From positions 1-64,000 of the forward strand of contig NZ_AP024591.1 of NCBI RefSeq assembly GCF_018323985.1: DNA of 64,000 nt. Reading direction: 5' to 3'. Positions 8,609 to 17,740 of this stretch are shown here, piece after piece (the first letter of the stretch is position 1; each line of letters begins with the position of its first letter). The notes under the pieces were generated by a model. That model did not search any database. It was not told where the DNA came from and was given only the letters and a program-made list of their open reading frames with translations. The position numbers and the translations under genes are program-made. This stretch comes from Enterobacter kobei. GTDB taxonomy: Bacteria; Pseudomonadota; Gammaproteobacteria; Enterobacterales; Enterobacteriaceae.

Positions 8609-9085
8609 TGAGGATCCTGTCTGTTAAGAGTTAGGAATTTTACCAGATGCCACCGCTGGACAGAAACACCTGAACAACCAAAGAGCGCGCAGTTTTATGC
8701 CAAAAATTGAACAGCTGAACATCTGCTCCTAGCACTAAGCTGAACTCCATCCGCCGGCTTTCAGCCCCAGAGGAGGTTCCTGCTTTAACTCCCTCACATC
8801 ATTTATTACCGGCATGAAGCCAACGACATATATACCGTATCCAGCTCTTGTCCATTAATACGTGCCAGACTTCTGGGCATGAGACCATAAGTTAAGCATA
8901 GATGGAATATGAGCTGCCAACCGCGACGAGACAGCATTAACTACACAATCCATATTTCCTGAACCAAAAGACAAAAATTTTAATAAAGTATACATGCCTA
9001 TCAATTTTGAAAAAAAGGTGGTTGCTGCGTATATTCTTTCCAGGAGCTTTGATATGGTCTTGAGAATCAATTCGTGAGGTACTTA
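8609..9085. other. Intergenic, AT-rich upstream region of the P-loop ATPase gene
   Basis: No convincing gene. Base composition shifts to AT-rich from about 8800, matching the ATPase gene that follows and suggesting the boundary of an acquired block. The minus-strand frame 8855-9070 is the only longer open frame and has no supporting features. Confidence 0.4.
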
Positions 9086-10768
9086 ATGGCTAATAACCCG
9101 ATAACAATCAGACAAAATTTTAAAATCGGTGAGCTTGATGCTGAGTCAGACTCGGTATTGCTTGACAGTTGTTTCATTGACAGTGGTTATCTAAAAAAGT
9201 TACTTGATCCCCATGATAATTCCTCAATCGTAAGGGGAAGAACCGGGGCAGGTAAAAGTGCTCTTTTACATATGGTTACGACTCATGCCTATAAGTGTAG
9301 GCGACTGGATCCCAATGATATATCTATAAGATTTCTGGAGCAATCTGATATAATTGCATTTTTTGTAGCGCTCAATGTTAATCTGGACATGTTCTATAAG
9401 ATATTATGGCGACATATATTAATTATGGAGTTGCTTAAGTTACGGCATGATATTAGGAGTGAGTCAGACACGAACAACTTCTTCACTGGCATTATGAACC
9501 GCCTAAAAAAAGATGAAATCAAAAGAAAAGCCCTGGAGTATTTCAGAGAATGGGGGGATAAGTTTTGGATAGATACTGACGCCCATCTCAGGGAAATTAC
9601 GCGGAAACTTGAGCGAGATACGAAAGCCTCGATCGGAGGTGAACTAAGCGGTATTGCGCTTAATGCTGAATATGCAAAAAAGTTGACAGAAGAGCAGGTC
9701 CTTGATGTCAAGAAACGTGCAACGGAAGTTGTAAGCGGACTGCAAATTCAGAAGCTAAACGAAATCTTGACACTTCTCGCTGATTATTCATTTGATGATC
9801 CACAGAAAAAGTATTTTATTGTTATCGATCAACTTGATGAAAACTGGGCAGAAAACGAAACAAGATATAAATTTATCCGGGCACTTATTGAAGAGATAAA
9901 GGTGTTCCGTAAAATTAAGAATATTAAAATTATCGTCGCTTTAAGGCTGGATCTCCTACGCTCGGTGTTCAACCTTACAAGAGGCTCTGGGTTTCAGGAA
10001 GAAAAATATGAATCTTATATCCTTGATATTAAATGGACTCCAGAGCAACTTATTGAGTTAGTTCAGAAGCGAGTGAGTGAAGTCTACCGAAGACAGTACA
10101 CCCGCGAGAACGTTAAAATTCAGGATATTTTTCCTAAGCCTAAAGGGGGGCCAACCGGTCTGACTCCACTAGAATATGTAATTGAAAGGACACTTCTCAG
10201 ACCACGGGATGTGCTGCAATATATCAATGAATGCTTCAGTATTGCTCTCGATCGAGAACGCATATCGTGGGGGACTATCCAGAAAGCAGAGTCGGCCTAT
10301 TCACTGAAGCGTTTACGTTCTTTGAAAGAAGAGTGGGGAGACATTTATCCCTCATTCGAGGAGACAATAGAGTTACTTCGTAATCTGCCTGATAAATTTT
10401 CAAGAACGGATATTACACGCAGCAATATAGATGCTGTTATTACCGAACTGTCAATACAGGGAACAATAGATCCCTGTGCCGTCATCGCAAACAAAATGTT
10501 AAATGGTGAAAGTCGGGAAACAGATGTTATAAATGAAATCTTGTTGTGTGTTTATAATCTTGGTGTAGTGGGCTTTAAGATTAGCAGCCTGACCCCTTAT
10601 AAGTGGTCATTTAGGGATAGTACACCTGCAACTAAAAATGAAATTAAGCGGGCCAGTGGTATGAAAATCCATAAAATGTTGCATTCAGCCCTTGACATTA
10701 GAATAAATCCAGACAGACGTTTTGAGAAAGAAAAAGAGGAGTCGGAGGATGAAGAGGACAATGTATAA
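9086..10768 (+). CDS. P-loop ATPase, Sll1717-like, candidate defence protein
   Basis: 560 residues from ATG 9086, which follows a GAGG site (a GTG at 9074 would add four residues). Walker A GRTGAGKS is at residues 51-58 and Walker B YFIVIDQLDENW at about 243-254, followed by a sensor-like segment (IIVALRLDLL). The protein ends in an acidic tail (KEEESEDEEDN-like). The layout resembles STAND/KAP-like ATPases annotated as the Sll1717 family, which often occur near defence genes. The gene is clearly more AT-rich than its neighbours, a sign of separate acquisition. It has no obvious partner gene in the same direction, so it would be a single-gene system. The defence role is inference. Confidence 0.7.
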   Translation: MANNPITIRQNFKIGELDAESDSVLLDSCFIDSGYLKKLLDPHDNSSIVRGRTGAGKSALLHMVTTHAYKCRRLDPNDISIRFLEQSDIIAFFVALNVNLDMFYKILWRHILIMELLKLRHDIRSESDTNNFFTGIMNRLKKDEIKRKALEYFREWGDKFWIDTDAHLREITRKLERDTKASIGGELSGIALNAEYAKKLTEEQVLDVKKRATEVVSGLQIQKLNEILTLLADYSFDDPQKKYFIVIDQLDENWAENETRYKFIRALIEEIKVFRKIKNIKIIVALRLDLLRSVFNLTRGSGFQEEKYESYILDIKWTPEQLIELVQKRVSEVYRRQYTRENVKIQDIFPKPKGGPTGLTPLEYVIERTLLRPRDVLQYINECFSIALDRERISWGTIQKAESAYSLKRLRSLKEEWGDIYPSFEETIELLRNLPDKFSRTDITRSNIDAVITELSIQGTIDPCAVIANKMLNGESRETDVINEILLCVYNLGVVGFKISSLTPYKWSFRDSTPATKNEIKRASGMKIHKMLHSALDIRINPDRRFEKEKEESEDEEDNV

Positions 10769-10915
10769 TCAAATTCAAGATTGAAGGGATTTTCGCTTAT
10801 AGAATCATATGTTCACGTTCGTGCAATGATTTGCAGTGGCTATAATATACCGTAGATTAGAGGTGTCAGCTGCTTGCCTGCAACTGACACTCCTATAAAA
10901 ACGTCCGGGAATCCC

Positions 10916-11332
10916 CTAATTCACCCAGTCTTCCAGCACCAGGTCCGGCACCCGCTCAAACTCCCTCACATTATTCGTCACCAAGATAGCACCGGCGGCA
11001 ATGGCATGCCCGGCGATCGCCGTATCGTTCGGCCCGATCGGCGTCCCGGCGAGGCGCAGCGCCACCTTTATGTCCGTGGTCGCATCCACTGCGGCGCGGT
11101 CCCAGGGCAGGATAGCATCGAGGCGGGCGCAGAACGCGTCGACCAGCTCGATGTGCCGCGGTGAGGCCTTCGGCCCGGTGGAGCCGAAGCGCATCTCGGA
11201 GTAGGTAATGGCCGAGACAACGATGCGCTGGTTGCGCAGCACCGCCTGCTCCAGACGCTTCAGTACGGCTTCCGGCTGCTCGCGCATGATGAACGAGCAG
11301 ATACAGGTGTCGAGCATATACGTTTTGTTCAC
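10916..11332 (-). CDS. vapC: VapC-type PIN-domain toxin ribonuclease
   Basis: 138 residues with the PIN acidic residues visible: D8 in YMLDTC, E46 in SAITYSEM and D103 in GPNDTAIAGHA, followed by the LVTNN strand. VapC toxins of this enterobacterial group (MvpT-like) cleave initiator tRNA. The ATG overlaps the stop of vapB by four bases, typical of translational coupling. The pair is a plasmid-stability module; VapB-VapC would repress their own promoter. Confidence 0.92.
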   Translation of the reverse strand: MNKTYMLDTCICSFIMREQPEAVLKRLEQAVLRNQRIVVSAITYSEMRFGSTGPKASPRHIELVDAFCARLDAILPWDRAAVDATTDIKVALRLAGTPIGPNDTAIAGHAIAAGAILVTNNVREFERVPDLVLEDWVN

Positions 11333-11559
11333 AGGTCAAATCGTCCTTCGTCGGTGACAACGTCCTCACGCTCCGCCATAAAGTCCGCATCGGCCTTTTC
11401 GAGCTGCGCGAATGAGCCCCAGGTCGGCCGGACGGGACGCAGGATGATGCTGTCCCCTTCCCGGACGATCTCCAGCTCGCTCACCCCCTCAAAATCCAGG
11501 TCGCGGGGGAGGCGGATGGCGCGGTTGTTGCCATTTTTGAAAATAGATACGGTTCTCAT
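11329..11559 (-). CDS. vapB: VapB-type antitoxin
   Basis: 76 residues. The N-terminal half (TVSIFKNGNNRAIRLPRDL) is the AbrB/SpoVT swapped-hairpin DNA-binding fold of VapB/MvpA antitoxins. The C-terminal half (WGSFAQLEKADADFMAERED) is the toxin-binding tail. It lies upstream of and overlaps vapC. The repetitive CATATG-rich region at 11655-11760 lies upstream and may contain the operator. Confidence 0.92.
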   Translation of the reverse strand: MRTVSIFKNGNNRAIRLPRDLDFEGVSELEIVREGDSIILRPVRPTWGSFAQLEKADADFMAEREDVVTDEGRFDL

Positions 11560-11654
11560 AGGTTTTATCCCTTGAAGTCCTTAGCCCGAAAAGTGAGCAA
11601 GGTCTGCTAATAATACAGACCAGTAACGTTGAGACGGCCAGAGTAAAGCTACTG

Positions 11655-11760
11655 CATATGTATAGTATATGCAGATACAACACATATGTATAGGGTTTGC
11701 ATATGCAGATGGCAGGTATATAACTATACCTTACATATGCAGATGCCACGTATATGGATA
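11655..11760. repeat. CATATG-rich repeats between vapBC and parDE
   Basis: CATATGTATAG occurs twice (about 11656 and 11684) and a CATATGCAGATG-centred unit followed by TATAT occurs twice (about 11701 and 11735), in a strongly AT-rich 100-base stretch upstream of vapB on one side and parD on the other. It could be an operator cluster or a remnant of a replication-type iteron region. Confidence 0.5.
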
Positions 11761-11797
11761 TGTTCAACCTATACGGGTTCCTCTCTTTTTCACCCAA

Positions 11798-11823
11798 GAT
11801 CCGAAAACCGGTAAAGTCGGATC
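11798..11823. repeat. Dispersed inverted repeat, copy 2
   Basis: Same 7-base arms (8 including flanking A/T) as copy 1 with the same 12-base spacing and the same pyrimidine-rich preface. Copies 1 and 2 bracket the block from 7.2 to 11.8 kb (membrane protein, secreted protein, P-loop ATPase, vapBC). Confidence 0.6.
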
Positions 11824-11932
11824 TCCAGACTACAGCCGGGTTGCTTTGGCTAAAAAAGCCTGAGATGGAAGCAGGGGAGTAAGCTGATATAATGATGTAA
11901 GAACAAATCTTACATTAAGAAGCGGAGGGGTT

Positions 11933-12193
11933 ATGGCCCGTACGATGACGGTGGACGTGGGTGATGAGCTGCGGGAATTTATCGATTCCCTGGTTAAGGC
12001 CGGTGATTACCGCACCCAGAGCGAGGTCATGCGTGACGCGTTGCGTCTGCTGCGTGAGAAGCAGGCTGAATCCCGTCTTCAGGAACTGCGCGATCTGCTG
12101 GCTGAAGGGCTCAGCAGCGGCGAGGCGAAACCCTGGAACAGGGATGCATTCCTGAATAATGTCAGGGCCAGGGTGGCAAATGAAAGAGATTGA
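11933..12193 (+). CDS. parD: ParD-type RHH antitoxin
   Basis: 86 residues. The N-terminal ribbon-helix-helix (RTMTVDVGDELREFIDSLV...YRTQSEVMRDALRLL) and the charged C-terminal toxin-binding tail are typical of ParD/CC2985-type antitoxins. It precedes and overlaps parE by 14 bases, as is usual for this type II module. A GGAGGGG ribosome site is just upstream. Confidence 0.92.
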   Translation: MARTMTVDVGDELREFIDSLVKAGDYRTQSEVMRDALRLLREKQAESRLQELRDLLAEGLSSGEAKPWNRDAFLNNVRARVANERD

Positions 12194-12476
12194 GCTGACT
12201 TCCAAAGCAGAAGAAGATCTGGAAGCAATCTGGGACTACAGCTTCCGACAGTTCGGGATTGTTCAGGCGGATGCGTATATCGGGCGTATAGCAGCGGTGT
12301 TTGACGTTCTGGCCATGCATGACATAGGCACGCATCGCGCGGAGCTGGGAGACAATATCTGCTCGCTGCCGGTGGAACAGCACATGATCTATTTTGTGTC
12401 ATCACATTCGGTGGTTACGATCATTCGTATTCTCAGCCAGTCTCAGGATACGGCGCGGCATGAACCCTGGATATAG
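12180..12476 (+). CDS. parE: ParE/RelE-superfamily toxin
   Basis: 98 residues starting KEIELTSKAEEDLEAIWDYS, the hallmark N-terminus of ParE toxins, with the conserved C-terminal strand (TIIRILSQSQD). ParE proteins poison DNA gyrase. The start lies inside the end of parD, so the two are translationally coupled. It forms a plasmid-addiction pair immediately left of the copper island. Confidence 0.92.
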   Translation: MKEIELTSKAEEDLEAIWDYSFRQFGIVQADAYIGRIAAVFDVLAMHDIGTHRAELGDNICSLPVEQHMIYFVSSHSVVTIIRILSQSQDTARHEPWI

Positions 12477-12631
12477 GATATAACCAGGAACAAAAATAAT
12501 AATTAAAAACAATATGATACTGATATTTTTTTCATGAACTGAATTCTCGCGCAACATAAGTTAAATTTTATTTGATCAGGGCCAATTATGATAATGGTGA
12601 TGGATGCTTTTAATGACACTTATTAATTACG

Positions 12632-12656
12632 AAAAAAAACGCTCCCGGCGGGAGCG
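12632..12656 (-). terminator. Terminator of pcoE
   Basis: On the minus strand a perfect seven-base stem (CGCTCCC/GGGAGCG) with three-base loop is followed by eight T residues, 50 bases after the pcoE stop. Confidence 0.85.
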
Positions 12657-12707
12657 TAAGCCAGTGATTTCGGCGTCAAATGAGGGTCTGACAAGTGGAG
12701 CTGCGGG

Positions 12708-13142
12708 TTAATTCTGGGTGATCTGGCTGCGATGCTTTTCAGCCTGCTGCTGATGAATCACTGAAGACTGACCATTATTCGCCTTCTCGTGTACAACAGC
12801 GGCTTTCTCATGCTCGTTCATTTCGGAAAATGATTTTGCTGTTTCGTTAGAAGCTGCTGGCTTGGATTTCATCATTTTTTTATGCATTTCAGCCATGTCC
12901 TGATGGGCAGTAGCGTTGCCGTTTTGCATCATTTCATGGGTCATTGCAGCCTGATCGTGACCGCTCATATCCATCATTGTCATACTGTCTCCCTGAACAG
13001 CGCTTTTTTCAGAGGTTGACTGCATCTGATGGGCGGGTGCCTGGGCATTATTTACCTGGTCATGCATGTTCATTGTCTCTGCAGCCATGGCGGATGAAGC
13101 GACAGCCATAATGGCAACAAATGATACAAGGATCTTTTTCAT
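12708..13142 (-). CDS. pcoE: PcoE periplasmic copper-binding protein
   Basis: 144 residues from ATG 13142, which fits PcoE length; an upstream in-frame start at 13175 would destroy the signal peptide. Signal peptide KKILVSFVAIMAVASSAMA, then a Met/His-rich mature protein with repeated segments of the type HDQxNNAQAPAHQM and HEKAxVVHEKANNGQ. PcoE sequesters Cu(I)/Ag(I) in the periplasm as a sponge. It lies downstream of pcoS but has its own CusR-type box at 13315-13332. Earlier work on pco reports that pcoE answers to chromosomal CusRS, which this box fits. Confidence 0.95.
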   Translation of the reverse strand: MKKILVSFVAIMAVASSAMAAETMNMHDQVNNAQAPAHQMQSTSEKSAVQGDSMTMMDMSGHDQAAMTHEMMQNGNATAHQDMAEMHKKMMKSKPAASNETAKSFSEMNEHEKAAVVHEKANNGQSSVIHQQQAEKHRSQITQN

Positions 13143-13314
13143 GGTTGGGTCTCCGGTGTTTTCATACCCAAACAATCAACGGCTTATAACAGAGAAAGCA
13201 TTTGATCTCAGGGTGGGTTATTCATCACGCCAGGAACCAGACGACTGAGTATCTCGCTGCTCCTGATTTATGAATGATTATAAAAAACCGCCTCTGTTTA
13301 TCGCGTGACTGAAT

Positions 13315-13332
13315 GATGACATTTTTGTCACC
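13315..13332. promoter_or_regulatory. CusR/SilR-type operator of pcoE
   Basis: TGACA and TGTCA half-sites separated by four bases lie in the pcoS-pcoE gap, about 175 bases before the pcoE start. The arrangement is the same as in the silC-silR and silE boxes of this window and differs from the PcoR-type box (TTACA-N4-TGTAA) before pcoA. Confidence 0.7.
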
Positions 13333-13358
13333 TTCAATATTTCTTCTGAATAACGGTA

Positions 13359-14759
13359 TTAACTTCTTAACAGACGCACACTGAACACAATTTCCCGCCC
13401 CTGCTGTACTGCTGACAGCTCGCCGCCGTGAGCATGAATGATCGACCTCGTAATTGACAATCCCAGCCCCGCGCCTTCCGTGTTATGGACCCTTGATGAG
13501 TCTGCGCGATAGAACCGGTCAAACAAACGTTCCAGATTAGCGGGAACCGGGCCAGACATCGTATTTGTAATCATCACGTTCACACAGTCGCTGTCACGCT
13601 CAAGGCGTATCGCTGTACAGGTGTTATCGGGAGAATACTTGATTGCATTGGAAAGCAGGTTACTGAAAGCACGGCGCAGCATATCGCTGTCTCCGGCAAC
13701 AACGCCCTCTCCTTCAACCGTGATTGTCTTTCCTGTTTCGTCTGCCAGGGGCTCGAATAACTCACGTAATTCATTCAGTTCGGCGGTCAGATCCACATCA
13801 TGTTTATCCAGCTGCAGCAGACCATGCTCTGAACGTGCCAGAAAAAGCATGTCACTGGTCATTCGAGACAGCCTTTTCAGTTCTTCCAGGTTAGCGAATA
13901 AAATTTCGCGATAATGCGAAACATCCCTTTCCTTAGCCAGTGCAAACTGCGTCTGCATCATCAGATTACTGACCGGGGTGCGCAGCTCATGCGCGATGTC
14001 AGACGAGAAATCTGACAGTTTCCGGAATGACCCCTCCAGGCGATCGAACATGTTATTGAACTCCTGCATGGTCTCAGAGATTTCCGGCGGAGCCAGATCG
14101 GGATTAAGACGCTGATCCAGGCTGTGTACGGTCATGGAGGAAGCCAGACTGGTCATTTCCCGTAACGGTTTCAGACCAATACGTGTGGTCAGCCAGCCCA
14201 GAAAAATAGAAATAAAGACCAGACCGATATTGAACCAGAACAGCCAGGTACTGAGCTTATCCATAAACAGGGTGTGATACCCAGTATCCGTGGCAACCGT
14301 AATGATGAAATGTTTGCTTTTACCCTGTTCCGGCGTCACGGCAACCCGCCGCGAGATACTGCGGTACACGGTATTATTTTCTTCCGTCTGGATCATATAA
14401 TCGAGAATATCACCCGATTTATTAAGCAGGATCGCTGGAACAACAGAATTTTTGGCATACAGTTCCACAATTTTTTCATTTTCCATATTTTTTATAGAAA
14501 TAAATAAGCCATTGTGCCCCACCATCGCATCGTTTATTTTTTCTGATAATGACTTAATATCCGTTTTGTTCCTGAACGTCTCCGTTTTAAGGAATTCTTC
14601 GGTGAGCTGAAGTTTACCTGTCAGAAAATCGCGATCCTGATTATCGAAATAGCCATTAAGGGTGCTAATCAGGATAAAACTTGATAACCACCATACCGTA
14701 AGCATCACTGCAGAAAAAATCAGGCTCAGGCGTGTGGTCAGGGAAATTTTGAACCTCAC
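13359..14759 (-). CDS. pcoS: PcoS copper-sensing histidine kinase
   Basis: 466 residues. A membrane helix at about 10-33, a periplasmic sensor region, a second helix at about 170-190 (WLFWFNIGLVFISIFLGWL), HAMP domain, H-box DIAHELRTPVSNL, N-box (NLLSNAIKYSPDN) and G-box GAGLGLSI. It phosphorylates PcoR in response to periplasmic copper. The ATG overlaps the pcoR stop by four bases. Confidence 0.95.
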   Translation of the reverse strand: MRFKISLTTRLSLIFSAVMLTVWWLSSFILISTLNGYFDNQDRDFLTGKLQLTEEFLKTETFRNKTDIKSLSEKINDAMVGHNGLFISIKNMENEKIVELYAKNSVVPAILLNKSGDILDYMIQTEENNTVYRSISRRVAVTPEQGKSKHFIITVATDTGYHTLFMDKLSTWLFWFNIGLVFISIFLGWLTTRIGLKPLREMTSLASSMTVHSLDQRLNPDLAPPEISETMQEFNNMFDRLEGSFRKLSDFSSDIAHELRTPVSNLMMQTQFALAKERDVSHYREILFANLEELKRLSRMTSDMLFLARSEHGLLQLDKHDVDLTAELNELRELFEPLADETGKTITVEGEGVVAGDSDMLRRAFSNLLSNAIKYSPDNTCTAIRLERDSDCVNVMITNTMSGPVPANLERLFDRFYRADSSRVHNTEGAGLGLSITRSIIHAHGGELSAVQQGREIVFSVRLLRS

Positions 14760-15436
14760 TCTTCTCTGATCTCCAGGACATATCCGGCACCGCGAACGGT
14801 ATGGATCAGTTTTGGCTCAAAGTCATCATCAATTTTACTTCTCAGACGTCTCACGGCGACATCAATCACATTCGTATCACTGTCAAAGTTCATATTCCAG
14901 ACCAGGGACGAGATAAGACTCCTGGGTAACACTTCTCCGGTGCGTTGCAACAGCAACTCAAGCAGAATGTATTCTTTACCGGTGAGATGGATCTTCTTCC
15001 CCGAACGGATCACGGTCCGGCGCACCACATCAACTGTCATATCAGCGATGGTGCAAACCGTGGCGGCCTGCGAGCGTGCGCGGCGCAGCAAGGTTCTTAC
15101 ACGTGCAACCAGCTCCGTAAAATCGAAGGGCTTAATCAGGTAGTCATCTGCACCAAGCTCCAGTCCTTTCACTTTGTCCCGCACGTTGTCCTTTGCGGTT
15201 AAAAACAGGACCGGCTCTTCGTGCCCGGACGCCCTCAGGGCACTGATGATTTGCCACCCGTCGAGGAAAGGCAGCATCACGTCCAGTATTATCAAATCAT
15301 ACTGTCCCTTCGACGCGGCCCCGAGACCATCGCGGCCATTATTAAAGAGATCGGCCTGATAGCCTTCCTCAACCAGTCCCTGCTGCAGGTAACGACCTGT
15401 TTTTTGTTCGTCTTCAACGATTAAAATACGCTGCAT
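14756..15436 (-). CDS. pcoR: PcoR response regulator
   Basis: 226 residues from ATG 15436 (two extra residues from 15442 are possible). The receiver domain has the phosphoacceptor Asp in LIILDVMLP, a linker, and an OmpR/PhoB winged-helix domain ending in KLIHTVRGAGYVLE. It activates the pcoABCD promoter through the cop box at 19675-19692. It follows pcoD by about 50 bases and overlaps pcoS. Confidence 0.95.
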   Translation of the reverse strand: MQRILIVEDEQKTGRYLQQGLVEEGYQADLFNNGRDGLGAASKGQYDLIILDVMLPFLDGWQIISALRASGHEEPVLFLTAKDNVRDKVKGLELGADDYLIKPFDFTELVARVRTLLRRARSQAATVCTIADMTVDVVRRTVIRSGKKIHLTGKEYILLELLLQRTGEVLPRSLISSLVWNMNFDSDTNVIDVAVRRLRSKIDDDFEPKLIHTVRGAGYVLEIREE

Positions 15437-15490
15437 GGTCAACTCGCTGATATGAAAGTAAAAATCTCACGCATGAGCTTTGGCTGTCCC

Positions 15491-16420
15491 CTAGCTGACC
15501 TGAGACGGAGCAAGCATTCCGAGCCACGCTACGGCGCCCAGAATGATAATCGCAACAACGAATTCTGTCAGGATGCTGTTTCGCATCAGGGCAACGCTGC
15601 GATCATAATTCCCTTCCCTGACCATAACTTCAAGCCGGGGACCCAGGTGAAACCGGTTTGCTGCAGCCAGAAGAAGCATCAGAACAAACAGAGCCGTCTT
15701 GGCAAGCAATATCCTCCCCCAGGAACTGTTGAATAAGGGAGTTAAGTTACCCTCAGCAATATACAGATAGTTGACCAGCGCACTCAGGCTCAGGGCTACA
15801 ACAATCACCGTTCCTGCCGTGGCAAATTTTGCCAGGGAGTCAGATATCACAATGACGCTCTGTGCATTATGCTCGTTTCTGCGCATCAGCAGGATAGCAA
15901 ATGCAACCAGAGCACCTGTCCAGGCACCTGCAGCGCCGAGATGGGTCAGATCGCTCAGTAAATGGAGATAGTAATGCAGACCGTCATGCATAACGGCGTG
16001 TCCTCCCCAGGCAAGTGTAGCCAGCGCCACGCCCCCACTCATCGTCATCAGCAGGCAGGACAATACTCTCTTATTAGTGTAAAGGAACAAAGCACCGAGT
16101 GTGGTAAACAGGGCACAGAGCCTGACAATCCAGCTAATACCCACATCAGTTTCTTCTATCACCATCTCGATAACATGGATGGATAATTCTCTGAGGTCAG
16201 TTACTCCACTCATGGCATTAGATACCAGGAGCATATTAATGCCAGTAAGAATGATGCCTGTAACAACAGCAAAGGTTATAAACGACCTGAAATTAGTCAG
16301 GTTATAGGTTTCATGTCTGACACCGCTTATTCCATATATCTGAAAAAATGGCAATCCAAATATTACCATCAAATCCAGATAAAGAAGAAAACGAATAACA
16401 ATCATAATCAGGTCGTTCAT
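15491..16420 (-). CDS. pcoD: PcoD inner-membrane copper transporter
   Basis: 309 residues with about eight membrane helices, the CopD/PcoD family. It is thought to move copper across the inner membrane, working with PcoC, possibly to supply PcoA. It starts four bases after the pcoC stop, in the usual pcoABCD order. Confidence 0.93.
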   Translation of the reverse strand: MNDLIMIVIRFLLYLDLMVIFGLPFFQIYGISGVRHETYNLTNFRSFITFAVVTGIILTGINMLLVSNAMSGVTDLRELSIHVIEMVIEETDVGISWIVRLCALFTTLGALFLYTNKRVLSCLLMTMSGGVALATLAWGGHAVMHDGLHYYLHLLSDLTHLGAAGAWTGALVAFAILLMRRNEHNAQSVIVISDSLAKFATAGTVIVVALSLSALVNYLYIAEGNLTPLFNSSWGRILLAKTALFVLMLLLAAANRFHLGPRLEVMVREGNYDRSVALMRNSILTEFVVAIIILGAVAWLGMLAPSQVS

Positions 16421-16424
16421 AATA

Positions 16425-16805
16425 TTACTTCACTGTAAAGGTGTAATTACCGGTAATAGGGTGCGTATCTGAAGAAACCGCGCGCCAGTCAACACGATAA
16501 GTGCCAGCGGGTAAAGGCTCTCGCGGAATAATGACCATCGATTTAGGGTCAGCGCCTGGCGCCACTTTTGCCGCGACCGGCATCGGAGAATGTGATGACA
16601 TGCCTTTCATACCCGTCATCGTTAATTTTGCACCTGAGAATTTCACGGTCAGATTTTCCGAGAAATTAAGCTGAATCTTTTCCGGGGCCGCTACGGCTGA
16701 ATCAGCCTGTGGCACAGAGCTTTTTAATTCCGGATGGGCCATAGCAGAGAAAGCAACGCCCATAACGAGGCCACCTGTAAGAATGGCTTTATTTAAAATC
16801 GACAT
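16425..16805 (-). CDS. pcoC: PcoC periplasmic copper chaperone
   Basis: 126 residues. The signal peptide ends at AFSAMA, giving mature HPELKSS with an N-terminal His used for Cu(II). The Met-rich loop (MTGMKGMSSHSPM) is the Cu(I) site. CopC-type beta-barrel fold. It shuttles copper to PcoA or PcoD. Confidence 0.95.
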   Translation of the reverse strand: MSILNKAILTGGLVMGVAFSAMAHPELKSSVPQADSAVAAPEKIQLNFSENLTVKFSGAKLTMTGMKGMSSHSPMPVAAKVAPGADPKSMVIIPREPLPAGTYRVDWRAVSSDTHPITGNYTFTVK

Positions 16806-16844
16806 TTTATTTACCTGTTTAGTTGAGTGTTTTATATCAGTGCG

Positions 16845-17735
16845 TTAAAACCAGATTCTGGCTCCCGCCAGGAATACTACCTGATGGTCTTTCTCACCTT
16901 CTCTTTTCGCCATATCGGATGTTTTCCCGTAAAGTTGATTCCAGGAAACGCCTATATAGGGTGCAAACTCACGGCGTATTTCATAGCGCAGCCGGAGCCC
17001 CAGCTCTGTGTCAGTCAGTCCCCTGCCGCGACCCCGCGATTCATCATCCTGACTGTAGAAATTCACCTCATAGGATGGCTGGAGTATGAGCCGGTTAGTC
17101 AGTAAAACGTCGTATTCTCCTCCCAGACGAAGGGCTGCTTTTCCGCCATTACTGACAAAACCCGTAATTTCAGACTCAAAATTATAGAGTGCCAGCCCCT
17201 GAAAACCGACAGCAGCCCAGGTCCGGGCAGAAGCAGGTCTGAAATCCTGCCTGACACCCGCAACCAAATCCCACCATGGGCCAACCGCATGTCCCCAGAG
17301 TAACTGCGCTTCAGCCGCCTCCGTTTCCCCATTGCTTCGTTCACCTTCACTCTTTAGCCAAATCCGATCTGTGTCGCCTCCAATCCAGCTGTTAACACTC
17401 CAGCTGAAATTGTTGGTGTTATCCGACCGTTGCCATTCCAGTTGATCCAGCAGAACCAGATAATTAATCGCACTGTCGTGAATCGCATGCCCCTGTAAAT
17501 TGCCGAATGCAGCCTTCCGGTCGGCATCGGTAACAGGCGGAATTGGCGTTCTGCTCTCAGTTACAATGGGCTCCATTGACGTCATCTCAGTGAAATTCTC
17601 ATCTGCTGGCATCTGCATGGCAGACATGTCGTGCCCGGCGTGGGGATCTGCAGAGACGGAGCCCGCCGCAATAGAAAGCTGTGAGGTAAACAAACCGGCG
17701 ACCAGAACAGGTATGGCCTTCAAATTTCTCTTCAT
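16845..17735 (-). CDS. pcoB: PcoB outer-membrane copper protein
   Basis: 296 residues from ATG 17735 (alternative starts at 17741 and 17744). Signal peptide (KRNLKAIPVLVAGLFTSQLSIAA), then an HAGHDMSAMQM metal-binding segment, then a beta-barrel ending in the aromatic residue F. It is the outer-membrane partner of PcoA. Its start lies within ten bases of the pcoA stop, so the two are coupled. Confidence 0.94.
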   Translation of the reverse strand: MKRNLKAIPVLVAGLFTSQLSIAAGSVSADPHAGHDMSAMQMPADENFTEMTSMEPIVTESRTPIPPVTDADRKAAFGNLQGHAIHDSAINYLVLLDQLEWQRSDNTNNFSWSVNSWIGGDTDRIWLKSEGERSNGETEAAEAQLLWGHAVGPWWDLVAGVRQDFRPASARTWAAVGFQGLALYNFESEITGFVSNGGKAALRLGGEYDVLLTNRLILQPSYEVNFYSQDDESRGRGRGLTDTELGLRLRYEIRREFAPYIGVSWNQLYGKTSDMAKREGEKDHQVVFLAGARIWF

Positions 17736-17740
17736 TCGCA

